Assembly (NCBI GenBank): GCA_902799685.1
Contig: CADCBO010000018.1
Coordinates: 1-64,000 of the forward strand
Source: an uncultured Bacteroidales bacterium
GTDB taxonomy: Bacteria; Bacteroidota; Bacteroidia; Bacteroidales; Bacteroidaceae
Reading direction: 5' to 3'
Length of the DNA stretch: 64,000 nucleotides
Below, piece after piece: positions 19,358-29,037 of the stretch (positions are counted from its first letter, which is position 1; each line of letters opens with the position of its first letter). The notes under the pieces were generated by a model. It did not search any database, was not told the DNA's origin, and saw only the letters and a program-made list of their open reading frames with translations. Position numbers and translations under genes: made by a program.

Positions 19358-20671
19358 ATGACATATCAGGAAGCGGTAGAATATCTATACACCCAGACGC
19401 CCCTTTTCCAGAACGTAGGCCAGGAGGCATATAAGGAGGGGCTTTACAACACGGTCACCATAGACCGCCATCTGGGCTGTCCCCACCGGCTGTACAAGAC
19501 CATCCATGTGGCCGGCACAAACGGCAAGGGAAGCGTATCGCACACACTGGCTGCCATACTGCAGGCTTCCGGCTTCAAGACCGGCCTTTACACCTCACCC
19601 CATCTGACCGATTTCCGCGAACGTATTAGGGTTAACGGAAAGCCTGTAAGTCCGGATTATGTTGCAAAGTTCATAGAGAAAAACCGGGAATTCCTGGAAC
19701 CGTTGCATCCGTCATTCTTTGAAGTGGCCACGGCAATGGCATTCAGCTGGTTTGCCGAGCAGGAAGTTGACATAGCAGTCATAGAGACCGGATTAGGCGG
19801 ACGGCTGGACTGCACCAACATCATCAGGCCCGTTCTTTCAATCATAACCAACATAGGATTTGACCATACCAGGTTCCTGGGTGACACACTGCCAAGGATT
19901 GCATTTGAGAAAGCCGGAATCATAAAGAAGAATGTTCCGGTAGTCATTGGTGAGTATTCCGAGGAGACACGTCCGGTGTTTGAGCGCAAGGCCGAGGAGG
20001 TAAGCACAAGAATCACGTTCGCCCAGGATAATTGTAAGATTATTTCGCAAAACTACATAAACCCGTCAAAAGTAATTTATGAGACAGCCGCCTTGCCTGC
20101 GCTTGAAAGCGGACTAGCCGGTTTGTGTCAGGAGAAAAACGCCAACACAATACTGACAGCCATTGACGAACTCAAGCGCAGGAGGTTTAAGATACCGGAG
20201 GCCGCCATCAGGAAAGGATTCAGGGATGTATGCCGCATGACCGGCCTTCGCGGACGCTGGCAACTGGTAAGCAAGAAACCGGACATCATCTGTGACACCG
20301 GACACAACAGCCACGGACTGAAATACATAGCACGGCATCTTGAGGAACTCTCATCCAAACCGGGCGCAGGACAATTACGCATAGTAATGGGCATGGTAAA
20401 CGATAAGGACATCACCCAAGTGCTGGCGCTGATGCCCAAAAATGCGCATTACTACTTTACCCAGGCGTCTGTCAAAAGGGCCCTTGACGCCGGTTCATTG
20501 AGAGACCTGGCACGCGATGCAGGGCTTGACGGCAGGGTTTATCGGACTGTGGCACAAGCAGTGAAAACCGCACAACGCGAGGCCTCTCCTCAAGATCTTA
20601 TCTTTGTGGGCGGCAGCACATTCGTAGTGGCAGACCTGCTCACTATGCCGGAATTCTTTATCCACGGCTAG
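19358..20671 (+). CDS. folC: Folylpolyglutamate synthase/dihydrofolate synthase
   Basis: A 437-aa Mur-ligase-type enzyme adding glutamate to (dihydro)folates. The ATP loop GTNGKGSVSHTLAAI (~51-65), TSPHLTDFRERIRVNG, the metal-site ETGLGGRLDCTN and the C-terminal CDTGHNSHG are present. It sits at the end of the grpE-dnaJ-folC unit; the 115-base gap to galM separates it from the sugar genes. That gap holds an imperfect -7-like TTAATTTG at 20737-20744 and no clear terminator. Confidence 0.93.
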   Translation: MTYQEAVEYLYTQTPLFQNVGQEAYKEGLYNTVTIDRHLGCPHRLYKTIHVAGTNGKGSVSHTLAAILQASGFKTGLYTSPHLTDFRERIRVNGKPVSPDYVAKFIEKNREFLEPLHPSFFEVATAMAFSWFAEQEVDIAVIETGLGGRLDCTNIIRPVLSIITNIGFDHTRFLGDTLPRIAFEKAGIIKKNVPVVIGEYSEETRPVFERKAEEVSTRITFAQDNCKIISQNYINPSKVIYETAALPALESGLAGLCQEKNANTILTAIDELKRRRFKIPEAAIRKGFRDVCRMTGLRGRWQLVSKKPDIICDTGHNSHGLKYIARHLEELSSKPGAGQLRIVMGMVNDKDITQVLALMPKNAHYYFTQASVKRALDAGSLRDLARDAGLDGRVYRTVAQAVKTAQREASPQDLIFVGGSTFVVADLLTMPEFFIHG

Positions 20672-20786
20672 AAAAAATGTTGTAATCCCGCTCATATTTT
20701 TGGGCTTTTCGCTTGCAATAGTATCTGAAATTGGCTTAATTTGCGTTGTTTTATTTTTAATAACCAAATTAAACTAATCATACTAT

Positions 20787-21872
20787 ATGAGTGATTTCTT
20801 TGTTAAAGACAATCTGGCCGGCCTCAAAAGAGAGGATTTCCAGGCCACAGTCCAGGGTAAGAAGACTGATCTTTACATACTCAGGAACAGGAAGGGAGCA
20901 GAAATAGCAGTAACCAATTTTGCAGGTGCCCTGTGCGCCGTCATGATGCCTGACCGTAACGGCAAGATGGAGAGCGTAGTCTGGGGCCATGACAGCATCC
21001 AGCATGTAATGGACAGCGAGGAGACATTCCTGAGCGTTCTTATAGGACGTTACGGCAACCGCATAGCAAACGGAAAGTTCTTTCTTGACGGAAAACAATA
21101 TACACTGGCCATCAACAATGATCCCAACAGCCTTCACGGAGGTCCTACCGGTTTCCACAAGCGCGTTTTCGATGCCGAACAGACCGATGCCCAGACCATT
21201 CACCTGCACTACCTGTGCAAGGACGGTGAGGAGGGATTCCCAGGCAATCTGGACGTGAACGTTGTATATCGCCTTACCGATGAAAACGAACTGGCCATAG
21301 AGTATGAGGCAACGACTGACAAGAAAACCGTAGTTTGCCTTACCCAGCATGCCTACTTCACCCTGAACGGCATGAAGAAGAACCCGCTCACGGTTCTGGA
21401 CTATGACCTTACAATCAACGCCGACCATTATATTCCAATAGACAACACAGCAATTCCTCTGGGAACAATCGATAAAGTTGAGGGCACACCGTTTGATTTC
21501 CGCACACCGCACAAGGTGGGTGATCGCATTGAGCAGGGCCAGCAGACCAAGAACGGCAACGGCTATGACCACTGCTGGGTACTCAATAAACGTGAGCCGG
21601 GAGAGCTTAGCCTGGCCGTAAAATGCGTGGATCCCGCCAGTGGCCGCACCATGGAGTGCTACACCACAGAGCCCGGAGTACAGTGCTACACCGGCAACTA
21701 CTGCAGCGGCAGCACCTGTGCCCACGGTTCTACGCTTCCCAAACGCTGTGCCATCTGCTTTGAGGCTGAGCACTTCCCCGACAGCCCCAACCATCCGTAT
21801 TTCCCCACTACGGTACTGAACCCGGGAGAGGTTTACACACAGACAACTATATATCGTTTCGGAGTGGAATAA
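20787..21872 (+). CDS. galM: Aldose 1-epimerase (galactose mutarotase), cytoplasmic
   Basis: A 361-aa mutarotase interconverting alpha and beta anomers of galactose and other aldoses. Catalytic His motifs NSLHGGPTGFHKR and TQHAYFTLNG and the Glu motif TTEPGVQCYTGN are present. There is no signal peptide, so it acts in the cytosol, unlike the lipoprotein paralogue at 23067. It is the first gene of the galactose/arabinose run, ten bases before galK. Confidence 0.94.
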   Translation: MSDFFVKDNLAGLKREDFQATVQGKKTDLYILRNRKGAEIAVTNFAGALCAVMMPDRNGKMESVVWGHDSIQHVMDSEETFLSVLIGRYGNRIANGKFFLDGKQYTLAINNDPNSLHGGPTGFHKRVFDAEQTDAQTIHLHYLCKDGEEGFPGNLDVNVVYRLTDENELAIEYEATTDKKTVVCLTQHAYFTLNGMKKNPLTVLDYDLTINADHYIPIDNTAIPLGTIDKVEGTPFDFRTPHKVGDRIEQGQQTKNGNGYDHCWVLNKREPGELSLAVKCVDPASGRTMECYTTEPGVQCYTGNYCSGSTCAHGSTLPKRCAICFEAEHFPDSPNHPYFPTTVLNPGEVYTQTTIYRFGVE

Positions 21873-21881
21873 TCCCCTTAT

Positions 21882-23036
21882 ATGGATACAACCATTCTGA
21901 GAAACAGGTTCCGTCGGCAGTTCGGCACAAGCGGTGACCTCTACTTTTCGCCCGGCCGAATAAACCTGATTGGCGAGCACACCGACTATAACGGAGGTTT
22001 TGTGTTCCCTGGTGCTGTGGACAAGGGTATCACTGTTGAGATTTTCCGCAACGGCACGCGTCAGGTCAAACTGTTGGCAATAGATGTGGAGGATACCCCC
22101 TATCTGGAGTTTTCACTGGATGACTCACAGAAGCCTGAGCGTCATTGGGCATGCTACATCTACGGCGTTTGCAAGGAACTTGAAAAACGGGGCGTGAATG
22201 TAGGCGGTTTCAACGCGGCATTCACAGGCGATGTACCCCGTGGCGCAGGCATGTCGTCATCGGCAGCACTGGAGAGCGCATTCGCGTTTGCGCTCAACAC
22301 GATGTTTGCCGACGGCCGAGTAGATAAGTTTGAGCTGGCCAAGATAGGACAGGCCACAGAACATAATTACTGCGGGGTAAAGTGCGGCATCATGGACCAG
22401 TTCGCATCCGTGTTCGGGCGCGAGGGATGCCTAATCCGTCTGGACTGCCGTTCACTGGAGTATGAGTATTTCCCGTTTGACCCGCAAGGATACAAACTGG
22501 TACTGGTCAATTCAATGGTCAAACATTCATTAGGCAACGAATACAACGAGCGCCGTGAGAGCTGCGAAAAAGCCGTAGCACTCATGAACAGGCAGTTCGG
22601 AAACGTTGAGACCTTGCGCGACGCCAACTACCAGATGCTTGATGCCGCAAAGAAAGACCTGTCCGATCAGGACTACCGCCGTGCACGTTATGTCCTGGAT
22701 GAAAAAGAACGCGTGCTGTCCGTGTGTGATGCGCTTGAAGCCGGTGATTACGAGACCGTGGGCAAGAAGATGTACGAGACCCATTGGGGCCTGAGCCGCG
22801 ACTATACCGTAAGTTGCCCTGAACTTGATTTCCTGGTTGAGACGGCACAGGCCATCGGAGTGACCGGCAGCCGTGTCATGGGCGGAGGATTCGGCGGATG
22901 CACCATCAACCTGGTGCGTGACACCATAGCTGACAAATTCATATCGAAAGTAAAACGCGACTATGCACGCAAGTTCGGAATCATACCTGAGATTTACAAC
23001 GTGAGCATAGGCGACGGTTCCAAAAAACTGCAATAA
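21882..23036 (+). CDS. galK: Galactokinase
   Basis: A 384-aa GHMP kinase phosphorylating galactose at C1 (Leloir pathway). Signature GRINLIGEHTDYNGG (~26-40), the ATP loop PRGAGMSSSAALE and the C-terminal GGGFGGCTINL are all intact. No galT or galE is in the window, so the rest of the Leloir pathway must be elsewhere. Confidence 0.96.
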   Translation: MDTTILRNRFRRQFGTSGDLYFSPGRINLIGEHTDYNGGFVFPGAVDKGITVEIFRNGTRQVKLLAIDVEDTPYLEFSLDDSQKPERHWACYIYGVCKELEKRGVNVGGFNAAFTGDVPRGAGMSSSAALESAFAFALNTMFADGRVDKFELAKIGQATEHNYCGVKCGIMDQFASVFGREGCLIRLDCRSLEYEYFPFDPQGYKLVLVNSMVKHSLGNEYNERRESCEKAVALMNRQFGNVETLRDANYQMLDAAKKDLSDQDYRRARYVLDEKERVLSVCDALEAGDYETVGKKMYETHWGLSRDYTVSCPELDFLVETAQAIGVTGSRVMGGGFGGCTINLVRDTIADKFISKVKRDYARKFGIIPEIYNVSIGDGSKKLQ

Positions 23037-23066
23037 TTCAACAATCAACTAATAACAACAATCAAA

Positions 23067-24218
23067 ATGAAAAAAACTGGTTTTATCGCTCTGATGGCAG
23101 GTATGCTTGCATTGACAGCCTGCTCACAGAAGCAGGAGGCTCCGGTCCTTAACAAGGCTGACTTCCAGATGGAGTTTACAGGCAAGAAAACTGACCTGTA
23201 CAAGCTCACTAATGCAAACGGCTGCGAGGTTTGGGTTACCAACTTCGGTGCCCGTATCGTGGCAATCATGGTTCCTGACAAAAACGGCAAGATGCAGGAC
23301 GTAGTCATCGGATTCAAGAACATCAAGGACTACACCACTCTGGCCAGTGACTTCGGATCGACAGTAGGTCGCTATGCAAACCGTATCAACCAGGGTAGGA
23401 TCACTCTGGACGGCGTAACATACCAGCTGCCCCAGAACAACTTCGGACACTGCCTGCACGGAGGTTGCGACATAACCATTCCCATGGGATGGCAGAACCT
23501 GGTCTGGGATGTCAAGGAGGTCAAGGGCAACAGCATCACTCTGGTGATGAACTCACCTGACGGCGAAGCCGGTTTCCCGGGTAACGTCGTAGCCACCGCC
23601 ACCTACACCCTGAATGACAAGAACGCCATTGACATTGTATGGAAAGCTACCACCGACAAGAAGACCGTGGTCAACATGACCAACCACAGCTATTTCAACC
23701 TGAATGGTGACCATTCAATTCCCATCACCAACCACATGCTCACTCTGAATGCAGACAACTTTACTCCCTGTGACGACACTTACATGACCACGGGCGAGAT
23801 TCTGCCGGTAGCAGGCACTCCGATGGACTTCACCAAGGCCAAGGCAATCGGTAAGGAGATAACCAACTTCGGCTACGAGCAGCTTAAGAACGGCAACGGT
23901 TATGACCACAACTGGGTGCTCAACACCAAGGGTGATGACACCAAGTGCGCCGCCAAGCTGTACAGCCCCATCACCGGTATCTACGTTGAGGTTTATACCA
24001 ACGAGCCGGGTATCCAGTTCTATTCAGGCAACTTCCTGGATGGTTCAGGCATAGACAAGCAGGGCAACAAGATGGAACAGCGTACAGGCTGCTGCCTGGA
24101 GACACAGAAGTTCCCCGACAGCCCCAACAAGTCAAATCTGCCCGGATGGTACAGCGCAGAACTCGTTCCTGGCCAGCAGTACTACAGCCACTGCATCTAT
24201 CAGTTCGGCGTAGAATAA
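23067..24218 (+). CDS. Aldose 1-epimerase, exported lipoprotein form
   Basis: A 383-aa mutarotase paralogue with a lipoprotein signal peptide (MALTAC-type lipobox, Cys19). Mutarotase motifs are conserved: FGHCLHGGCD, TNHSYFNLNG and TNEPGIQFYSGN. An extracytoplasmic mutarotase next to a Na+/sugar symporter suggests that it supplies the transported anomer in the periplasm (inference). In Bacteroides, similar genes are linked to arabinose use. The next gene starts 33 bases on. Confidence 0.92.
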   Translation: MKKTGFIALMAGMLALTACSQKQEAPVLNKADFQMEFTGKKTDLYKLTNANGCEVWVTNFGARIVAIMVPDKNGKMQDVVIGFKNIKDYTTLASDFGSTVGRYANRINQGRITLDGVTYQLPQNNFGHCLHGGCDITIPMGWQNLVWDVKEVKGNSITLVMNSPDGEAGFPGNVVATATYTLNDKNAIDIVWKATTDKKTVVNMTNHSYFNLNGDHSIPITNHMLTLNADNFTPCDDTYMTTGEILPVAGTPMDFTKAKAIGKEITNFGYEQLKNGNGYDHNWVLNTKGDDTKCAAKLYSPITGIYVEVYTNEPGIQFYSGNFLDGSGIDKQGNKMEQRTGCCLETQKFPDSPNKSNLPGWYSAELVPGQQYYSHCIYQFGVE

Positions 24219-24251
24219 TCACGAAAAATCAATCAACTAATTACTAAATAA

Positions 24252-26177
24252 ATGAACAATACAGACATTATTGGTGCATTGTCAAACAACGGTTTCAAAC
24301 CCATTGACTATGTAGTATTCGTTGCCTATCTGGCAATTCTGATTTTCCTGGGATTTTTCCTGTCCCGCAGTAAAGACGGTAAAGAAAAGGACTCAAAGGA
24401 CTACTTCCTGGCCGGTAACACCCTTACATGGTGGGCAGTAGGTGCTTCACTGATTGCCGCAAACATCAGTGCCGAGCAGTTCATCGGCATGTCCGGTACC
24501 GCATTCGCATCAGGTATCGCAATCGCCGCTTACGAGCTTATGGCTGCAGCCACCCTGCTTGTTGTAGGTAAGTTCCTGCTCCCTGTCATGATTGAGAAGA
24601 AGATATTCACCATCCCGCAGTTCCTGCGTGAGCGTTACAACCCGGGCACCGGTCTGGCATTCTCAATCTTCTGGCTGTTCCTGTATGTGTTTGTAAACCT
24701 GACATCTGTTGCATGGCTGGGTGCTCTGGCCATCGAGCAGATCCTGGGTCTGCGCGGATGCGCTCTCCTGATAGGTTCAACTGAGATTCCTGTCCGTCTC
24801 ATCATCATCCTCCTGCTGTATCTGATTGCAGGTGTATATTCTATCTACGGCGGTCTGTCATCAGTTGCATGGACAGATGTAATGCAGGTTACCTTCCTGG
24901 TAGGTGGTGGTCTTATTACCGCTTATGCAGCTCTGGACGTTATTGCTCATCAACTCAATCTTGAAGGCGGCGCTATGGCTGCTTTAGGCAAGGTTTACCA
25001 AGAACTCAAATCATTGCCTGGAGACTCTCACTTCAACCTGGTTGTGAACCAGGCAAAGACGCCCGATGCATACTTTGACATTCCGGGTATAGCCGTTATC
25101 GTAGGTGCCCTGTGGCTGACCAACCTGGGTTACTGGGGCTTCAACCAGTACATCATCCAGAAGGGTCTTGCCGCAAAGAGTCTTGACGAGGCCAAGAAGG
25201 GTATGGTATTTGCCGCATTCCTCAAGATCCTGATTCCGTTCATCGTTTGTATCCCCGGCGTATGCGCATTCTACATCAAAACCTGTCGTCCTGAAATGTT
25301 CGCAACTCTGGCTGGTGGCATATCGGTATCAGATGACGCTTATCCTTTCCTGATTCGCAACTTTACTCCGGTATTCATCAAGGGTCTGTCATTCGCAGCT
25401 CTGTCTGCAGCCGTTATCTCATCACTGGCTTCGATGTTCAACTCAACATCAACCATCTTCACGATGGATATCTACAAGCAGTATTTCAAGAAGGATGCTT
25501 CTGAGAAGAACCTTGTAAACGTGGGTCGTATCACAGCCGTATGCGCTCTGATTATTGCTCTCTGCAGCGTATATCCTATCCTGGGAAGCATGGACCAGGC
25601 ATTTCAATTCATACAGGAGTATTCAGGATTCGTATATCCAGGTATCGTAGTCATCTTTGGTCTGGGTCTGCTCTGGAAGCGCGCTTCCGGTCCCGCAGCC
25701 GTTGTAGCCGCTATCGGTACATTCGCATTCTCAATCCTGTTCAAGTTCATCATGCCCAATACGCCGTTCATGCTCCGTATGGGTTATGTGTTCATGGTTC
25801 TTGTTGCCATCTTTATCCCGATGTCACTCTACAACAAGAGCAGAATCGTTGAGGCCGACAAGCTTGACCAGCACACTATTGACGCTCAGATGAAGTGGTC
25901 ACAGATTCTCTTTATCTGCGCTGCCATCAGCCTGATTTTCGCCATCTATGGTGTAATCAACCCGGTTCTGCGCGGTTGGGGATTCGAGGCTCTATTCTTC
26001 TTTGCAGCCATTCTGGCTGTCCTTGGTCTTTACCTGCGTTCCAACGCCAAGGATAAGGTTCAGGATGCCAAGGCTGTAGGTATTGACCTTGAGCTCTTCA
26101 AGACCGACAAGTCATTCAACTGGGGTGCTCTCGGCGTTATCGTGATTCTGGCTATTCTCTATATCTTCCTCTGGTAA
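24252..26177 (+). CDS. Sodium:sugar symporter (SSS family, SglT-like)
   Basis: A 641-aa inner-membrane transporter with about 14-15 hydrophobic helices. Family motifs include [37 protein letters not shown] near the N-terminus and [15 protein letters not shown] in the middle, the region bearing the sodium-site Ser/Thr in vSGLT. The substrate is probably galactose and/or arabinose from its neighbours. It is four bases before araD, hence co-transcribed. Confidence 0.93.
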   Translation: MNNTDIIGALSNNGFKPIDYVVFVAYLAILIFLGFFLSRSKDGKEKDSKDYFLAGNTLTWWAVGASLIAANISAEQFIGMSGTAFASGIAIAAYELMAAATLLVVGKFLLPVMIEKKIFTIPQFLRERYNPGTGLAFSIFWLFLYVFVNLTSVAWLGALAIEQILGLRGCALLIGSTEIPVRLIIILLLYLIAGVYSIYGGLSSVAWTDVMQVTFLVGGGLITAYAALDVIAHQLNLEGGAMAALGKVYQELKSLPGDSHFNLVVNQAKTPDAYFDIPGIAVIVGALWLTNLGYWGFNQYIIQKGLAAKSLDEAKKGMVFAAFLKILIPFIVCIPGVCAFYIKTCRPEMFATLAGGISVSDDAYPFLIRNFTPVFIKGLSFAALSAAVISSLASMFNSTSTIFTMDIYKQYFKKDASEKNLVNVGRITAVCALIIALCSVYPILGSMDQAFQFIQEYSGFVYPGIVVIFGLGLLWKRASGPAAVVAAIGTFAFSILFKFIMPNTPFMLRMGYVFMVLVAIFIPMSLYNKSRIVEADKLDQHTIDAQMKWSQILFICAAISLIFAIYGVINPVLRGWGFEALFFFAAILAVLGLYLRSNAKDKVQDAKAVGIDLELFKTDKSFNWGALGVIVILAILYIFLW

Positions 26178-26181
26178 TATC

Positions 26182-26892
26182 ATGCTTGAAGAACTTAAAG
26201 AGAAAGTATTCCGTGCCAATCTGGACCTTGTAAAGCAGGGTCTGGTTATATTCACCTGGGGCAATGTATCAGGCATAGACCGTGAGAAAGGTCTTGTTGT
26301 GATCAAGCCCAGCGGCGTGAGCTATGACGAGATGAAGGCAAGTGATATGGTTGTAGTCTCCCTCCAGACCGGCAAGGTCGTGGAGGGGGATCTCAACCCT
26401 TCATCGGACACTCCTACACACCTGGTGCTTTACAGGGCTTTCCAAAATATCCAGGGCGTGGTCCACACCCACTCCACCTATGCAACCGCCTTTGCCCAGG
26501 CAGGTCGTGACATCCCGAATATCGGCACTACACACGCCGATTACTTTTACAAGGACATACCTTGTACGCGTGACATGACCGAGGCTGAGGTTAAGGGACA
26601 GTATGAGCTGGAGACAGGTAATGTCATTGTGGATGAGATACTGAACATCCGCAAGATCAACCCAGACCACACTCCGGCTGTACTCGTCAAGAATCATGGT
26701 CCATTCTCATGGGGAACATCACCTGACAACGCGGTTTATAACGCCAAGGTGATGGAGCAGTGCGCCAAGATGGCGTTCGTGGCTCTGACAGTGAATCCGG
26801 AACTCACGATGAATCCGCTTCTTATAGAGAAGCATTACAGCCGTAAGCATGGACCGAATGCTTACTACGGACAGAAAAAACAAAATCATTAA
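26182..26892 (+). CDS. araD: L-ribulose-5-phosphate 4-epimerase
   Basis: A 236-aa class II aldolase-fold enzyme turning L-ribulose 5-phosphate into D-xylulose 5-phosphate, the last step of arabinose entry into the pentose-phosphate pathway. Substrate and zinc motifs are [34 protein letters not shown], and the metal His pair [13 protein letters not shown]; a third His follows in GTTHADYF. Length matches the family. Confidence 0.95.
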   Translation: MLEELKEKVFRANLDLVKQGLVIFTWGNVSGIDREKGLVVIKPSGVSYDEMKASDMVVVSLQTGKVVEGDLNPSSDTPTHLVLYRAFQNIQGVVHTHSTYATAFAQAGRDIPNIGTTHADYFYKDIPCTRDMTEAEVKGQYELETGNVIVDEILNIRKINPDHTPAVLVKNHGPFSWGTSPDNAVYNAKVMEQCAKMAFVALTVNPELTMNPLLIEKHYSRKHGPNAYYGQKKQNH

Positions 26893-26900
26893 TCCCCTAT

Positions 26901-27422
26901 ATGAATAAAGTGCAGCCATACTGGAACCATTTGGAGTTCTACATCTTCTCAGACCCTGGTTGGAACAAGTATGATTACCACATCGTAGGCGATGACATTC
27001 ATGCAGGCGATGACATCAACTGGTATCTGCCCTGGCATTTCGCCCTGGAAGATGATGCCGAGTGTCCGGTAGCCCCTATCATTGTAGAGCGCGCCGATGA
27101 GAATGGACTTTTACTCTCATACCGCAGCCGGCATATTGAGTTGAGTCTGAAAAAAGGCAAGTGCTGCGATGCAAAGATAGAAGACGAAAAGCAGGTTAAA
27201 CCCACACATACCTGGGATGGTTTCACAGAACGTCCTGTCTATCGTTTTTCACTGAGGCTTATCTTATCACACAGAGATAAACTTTACGGATCTACCGACA
27301 AAGAGCAGTTCCAAAGCAAGCCCCATTACATACGGACAAGCGATCTGCCTCCAGGTGTGCGCACCATGCAGCAGATAGACCACGATGCGTGGGAAGAGGC
27401 TGTAGCAAGAGGATTAATCTGA
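26901..27422 (+). CDS. Uncharacterised 173-aa protein in the arabinose cluster
   Basis: I do not recognise a family. The protein is soluble (no signal peptide or membrane helix), acidic and unusually rich in Trp, Tyr, His and Asp at the N-terminus (PYWNHLEFYIFSDPGWNKYDYH), ending with a compact helical tail. It starts eight bases after araD and precedes araA by 75 bases on the same strand, so it is expressed with the arabinose genes. It is not a Nudix-type AraR regulator: no Nudix box or winged-helix motif is visible. Confidence 0.75.
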   Translation: MNKVQPYWNHLEFYIFSDPGWNKYDYHIVGDDIHAGDDINWYLPWHFALEDDAECPVAPIIVERADENGLLLSYRSRHIELSLKKGKCCDAKIEDEKQVKPTHTWDGFTERPVYRFSLRLILSHRDKLYGSTDKEQFQSKPHYIRTSDLPPGVRTMQQIDHDAWEEAVARGLI

Positions 27423-27443
27423 TATACTAACTCAAGACCCATA

Positions 27444-27487
27444 GCCCCGTTAAGGTCTTTCCTTGTCCAGAGGATTAACGGCGGGGC
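27444..27487 (+). promoter_or_regulatory. Hairpin in the araA leader
   Basis: GCCCCGTTAA at 27444-27453 can pair with TTAACGGcGGGGC at 27475-27487 (10 paired bases with a three-base bulge), enclosing a 21-base loop, ten bases before the araA start codon. It could be an intercistronic processing or translation-control structure; no aptamer family is recognised. Confidence 0.45.
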
Positions 27488-27497
27488 CAGACAAACA

Positions 27498-29036
27498 ATG
27501 AAAGCATTTGAGAATTATGAGATTTGGTGGGTGACAGGTGCACAGCTCCTTTACGGAGGCGATGCAGTAGTTGCAGTGGACGGTCACTCAAAGGAGATGG
27601 TTGAAGGTCTGAACAAGAGCGGTAACATCCCCGTTAAGATAGTTTATAAAGGTACTGCCAACAGCAGTAACGAGGTTGAGGCCGTAATGAAGGCTGCCAA
27701 CAATGACAGCAAGTGCATAGGTATCATCACCTGGATGCACACCTTCAGCCCCGCCAAGATGTGGATTAAGGGCTTGCAGGCTCTTGAGAAGCCTCTGCTC
27801 CACTTCCATACCCAGTACAACACCGATATTCCTTGGGACACCATCGATATGGACTTCATGAACCTGAACCAGAGCGCCCACGGCGATATCGAGTTCGGTC
27901 ACATATGCACCCGTATGCGCGTGGCCCGCAAGGTTGTGGTTGGTCACTGGAAGAGCGTAGAGGCTCAGAAGCAGATTGCCGTTTGGGCCCGCGCCGCTGC
28001 CGGCCGTGCCGATGCACACAACGTACGCTGCCTTATGTTCGGTATGAACATGAACAACGTGGCCGTTACCGACGGTGACCGCGTTGAGTTTGAGCAGCGC
28101 ATGGGTTACCATGTAGATTACTACCCCGTATCATCACTGATGGACTACTTCAAGAAGGTTACCGATGCCGAAGCAGACGCCCTTGTTGAGGAGTACAAGA
28201 AGCTCTACACCATCAAGATAGATGAGAGCGGCGAGAAGGTATATTGGGAGAAGGTTAAGAACGCAGCCAAGGCTGAGATTGCACTGCGTCGCGTGCTCAA
28301 GGATGAGAACGCTACCGCTTTCACCACCAACTTTGACGATCTGGGTGATGCCGATATCGACGCCCCTGATTTCTGCGGATTCGACCAGATTCCGGGCCTG
28401 GCATCACAGCGTCTGATGCAGGAGGGTTACGGCTTTGGTGCCGAGGGTGACTGGAAGACAGCCTGCCTGCAGCGTACTCTCTGGGTTATGAACCAGGGTA
28501 TGCCCAAGGGTTGCTCATTCCTGGAGGATTACACCCTGAATTTTGCTGCTGACTGCACTTCAAGCCTGCAGAGCCACATGCTGGAGATCTGCCCGCTGAT
28601 TGCTACCGGCAAGCCCAAGCTAGAGGTTCATTTCCTTGGCATAGGTATCCGTAAGCAGCAGACCGCACGTCTGGTATTCACATCCAAGACCGGCCGCGGT
28701 ATCAAGGCAACCGTTGTTGACCTGGGTAACCGTTTCCGTCTTATCACCAGCGAGGTTGAGTGCATCGAGCCCAAACCAATGCCAAAACTGCCTGTTGCAT
28801 CGGCCCTGTGGGTTCCGCAGCCCACTTTCGAGATTGGCGCAGGTGCATGGATTCTTGCAGGTGGTACACACCACAGTGCATTCTCATACGATATCACTGC
28901 CGAGTATTGGGAGGATTTTGCCGAGATGTGCGGTATAGAGTACATCGGAATCGACCAGAACACCACCATAAGCGGTTTCAAGCAGCAGCTCCGTAACAAC
29001 GAGGTTTATTACATGCTCAATAAAGCCCTGAAGTGA
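27498..29036 (+). CDS. araA: L-arabinose isomerase
   Basis: A 512-aa enzyme converting L-arabinose to L-ribulose. It opens with MKAFENYEIWWVTGAQLLYG, contains HFHTQYNTDIPW and TWMHTFSPAKMWI, and ends with the His-rich AWILAGGTHHSAFSY region that supplies a metal ligand in E. coli AraA. Length (about 500 aa) is normal. It is followed by the kinase gene after one base. Confidence 0.96.
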   Translation: MKAFENYEIWWVTGAQLLYGGDAVVAVDGHSKEMVEGLNKSGNIPVKIVYKGTANSSNEVEAVMKAANNDSKCIGIITWMHTFSPAKMWIKGLQALEKPLLHFHTQYNTDIPWDTIDMDFMNLNQSAHGDIEFGHICTRMRVARKVVVGHWKSVEAQKQIAVWARAAAGRADAHNVRCLMFGMNMNNVAVTDGDRVEFEQRMGYHVDYYPVSSLMDYFKKVTDAEADALVEEYKKLYTIKIDESGEKVYWEKVKNAAKAEIALRRVLKDENATAFTTNFDDLGDADIDAPDFCGFDQIPGLASQRLMQEGYGFGAEGDWKTACLQRTLWVMNQGMPKGCSFLEDYTLNFAADCTSSLQSHMLEICPLIATGKPKLEVHFLGIGIRKQQTARLVFTSKTGRGIKATVVDLGNRFRLITSEVECIEPKPMPKLPVASALWVPQPTFEIGAGAWILAGGTHHSAFSYDITAEYWEDFAEMCGIEYIGIDQNTTISGFKQQLRNNEVYYMLNKALK

Positions 29037-29037
29037 T

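Noticed and set aside
20778..21980. 400-codon minus-strand frame opposite galM/galK
   Set aside because: Antisense shadow of galM; the galM protein has clear catalytic motifs while this frame has none.
26901..27422. 173-aa gene considered as the arabinose regulator AraR
   Set aside because: No Nudix box or DNA-binding motif; called uncharacterised.
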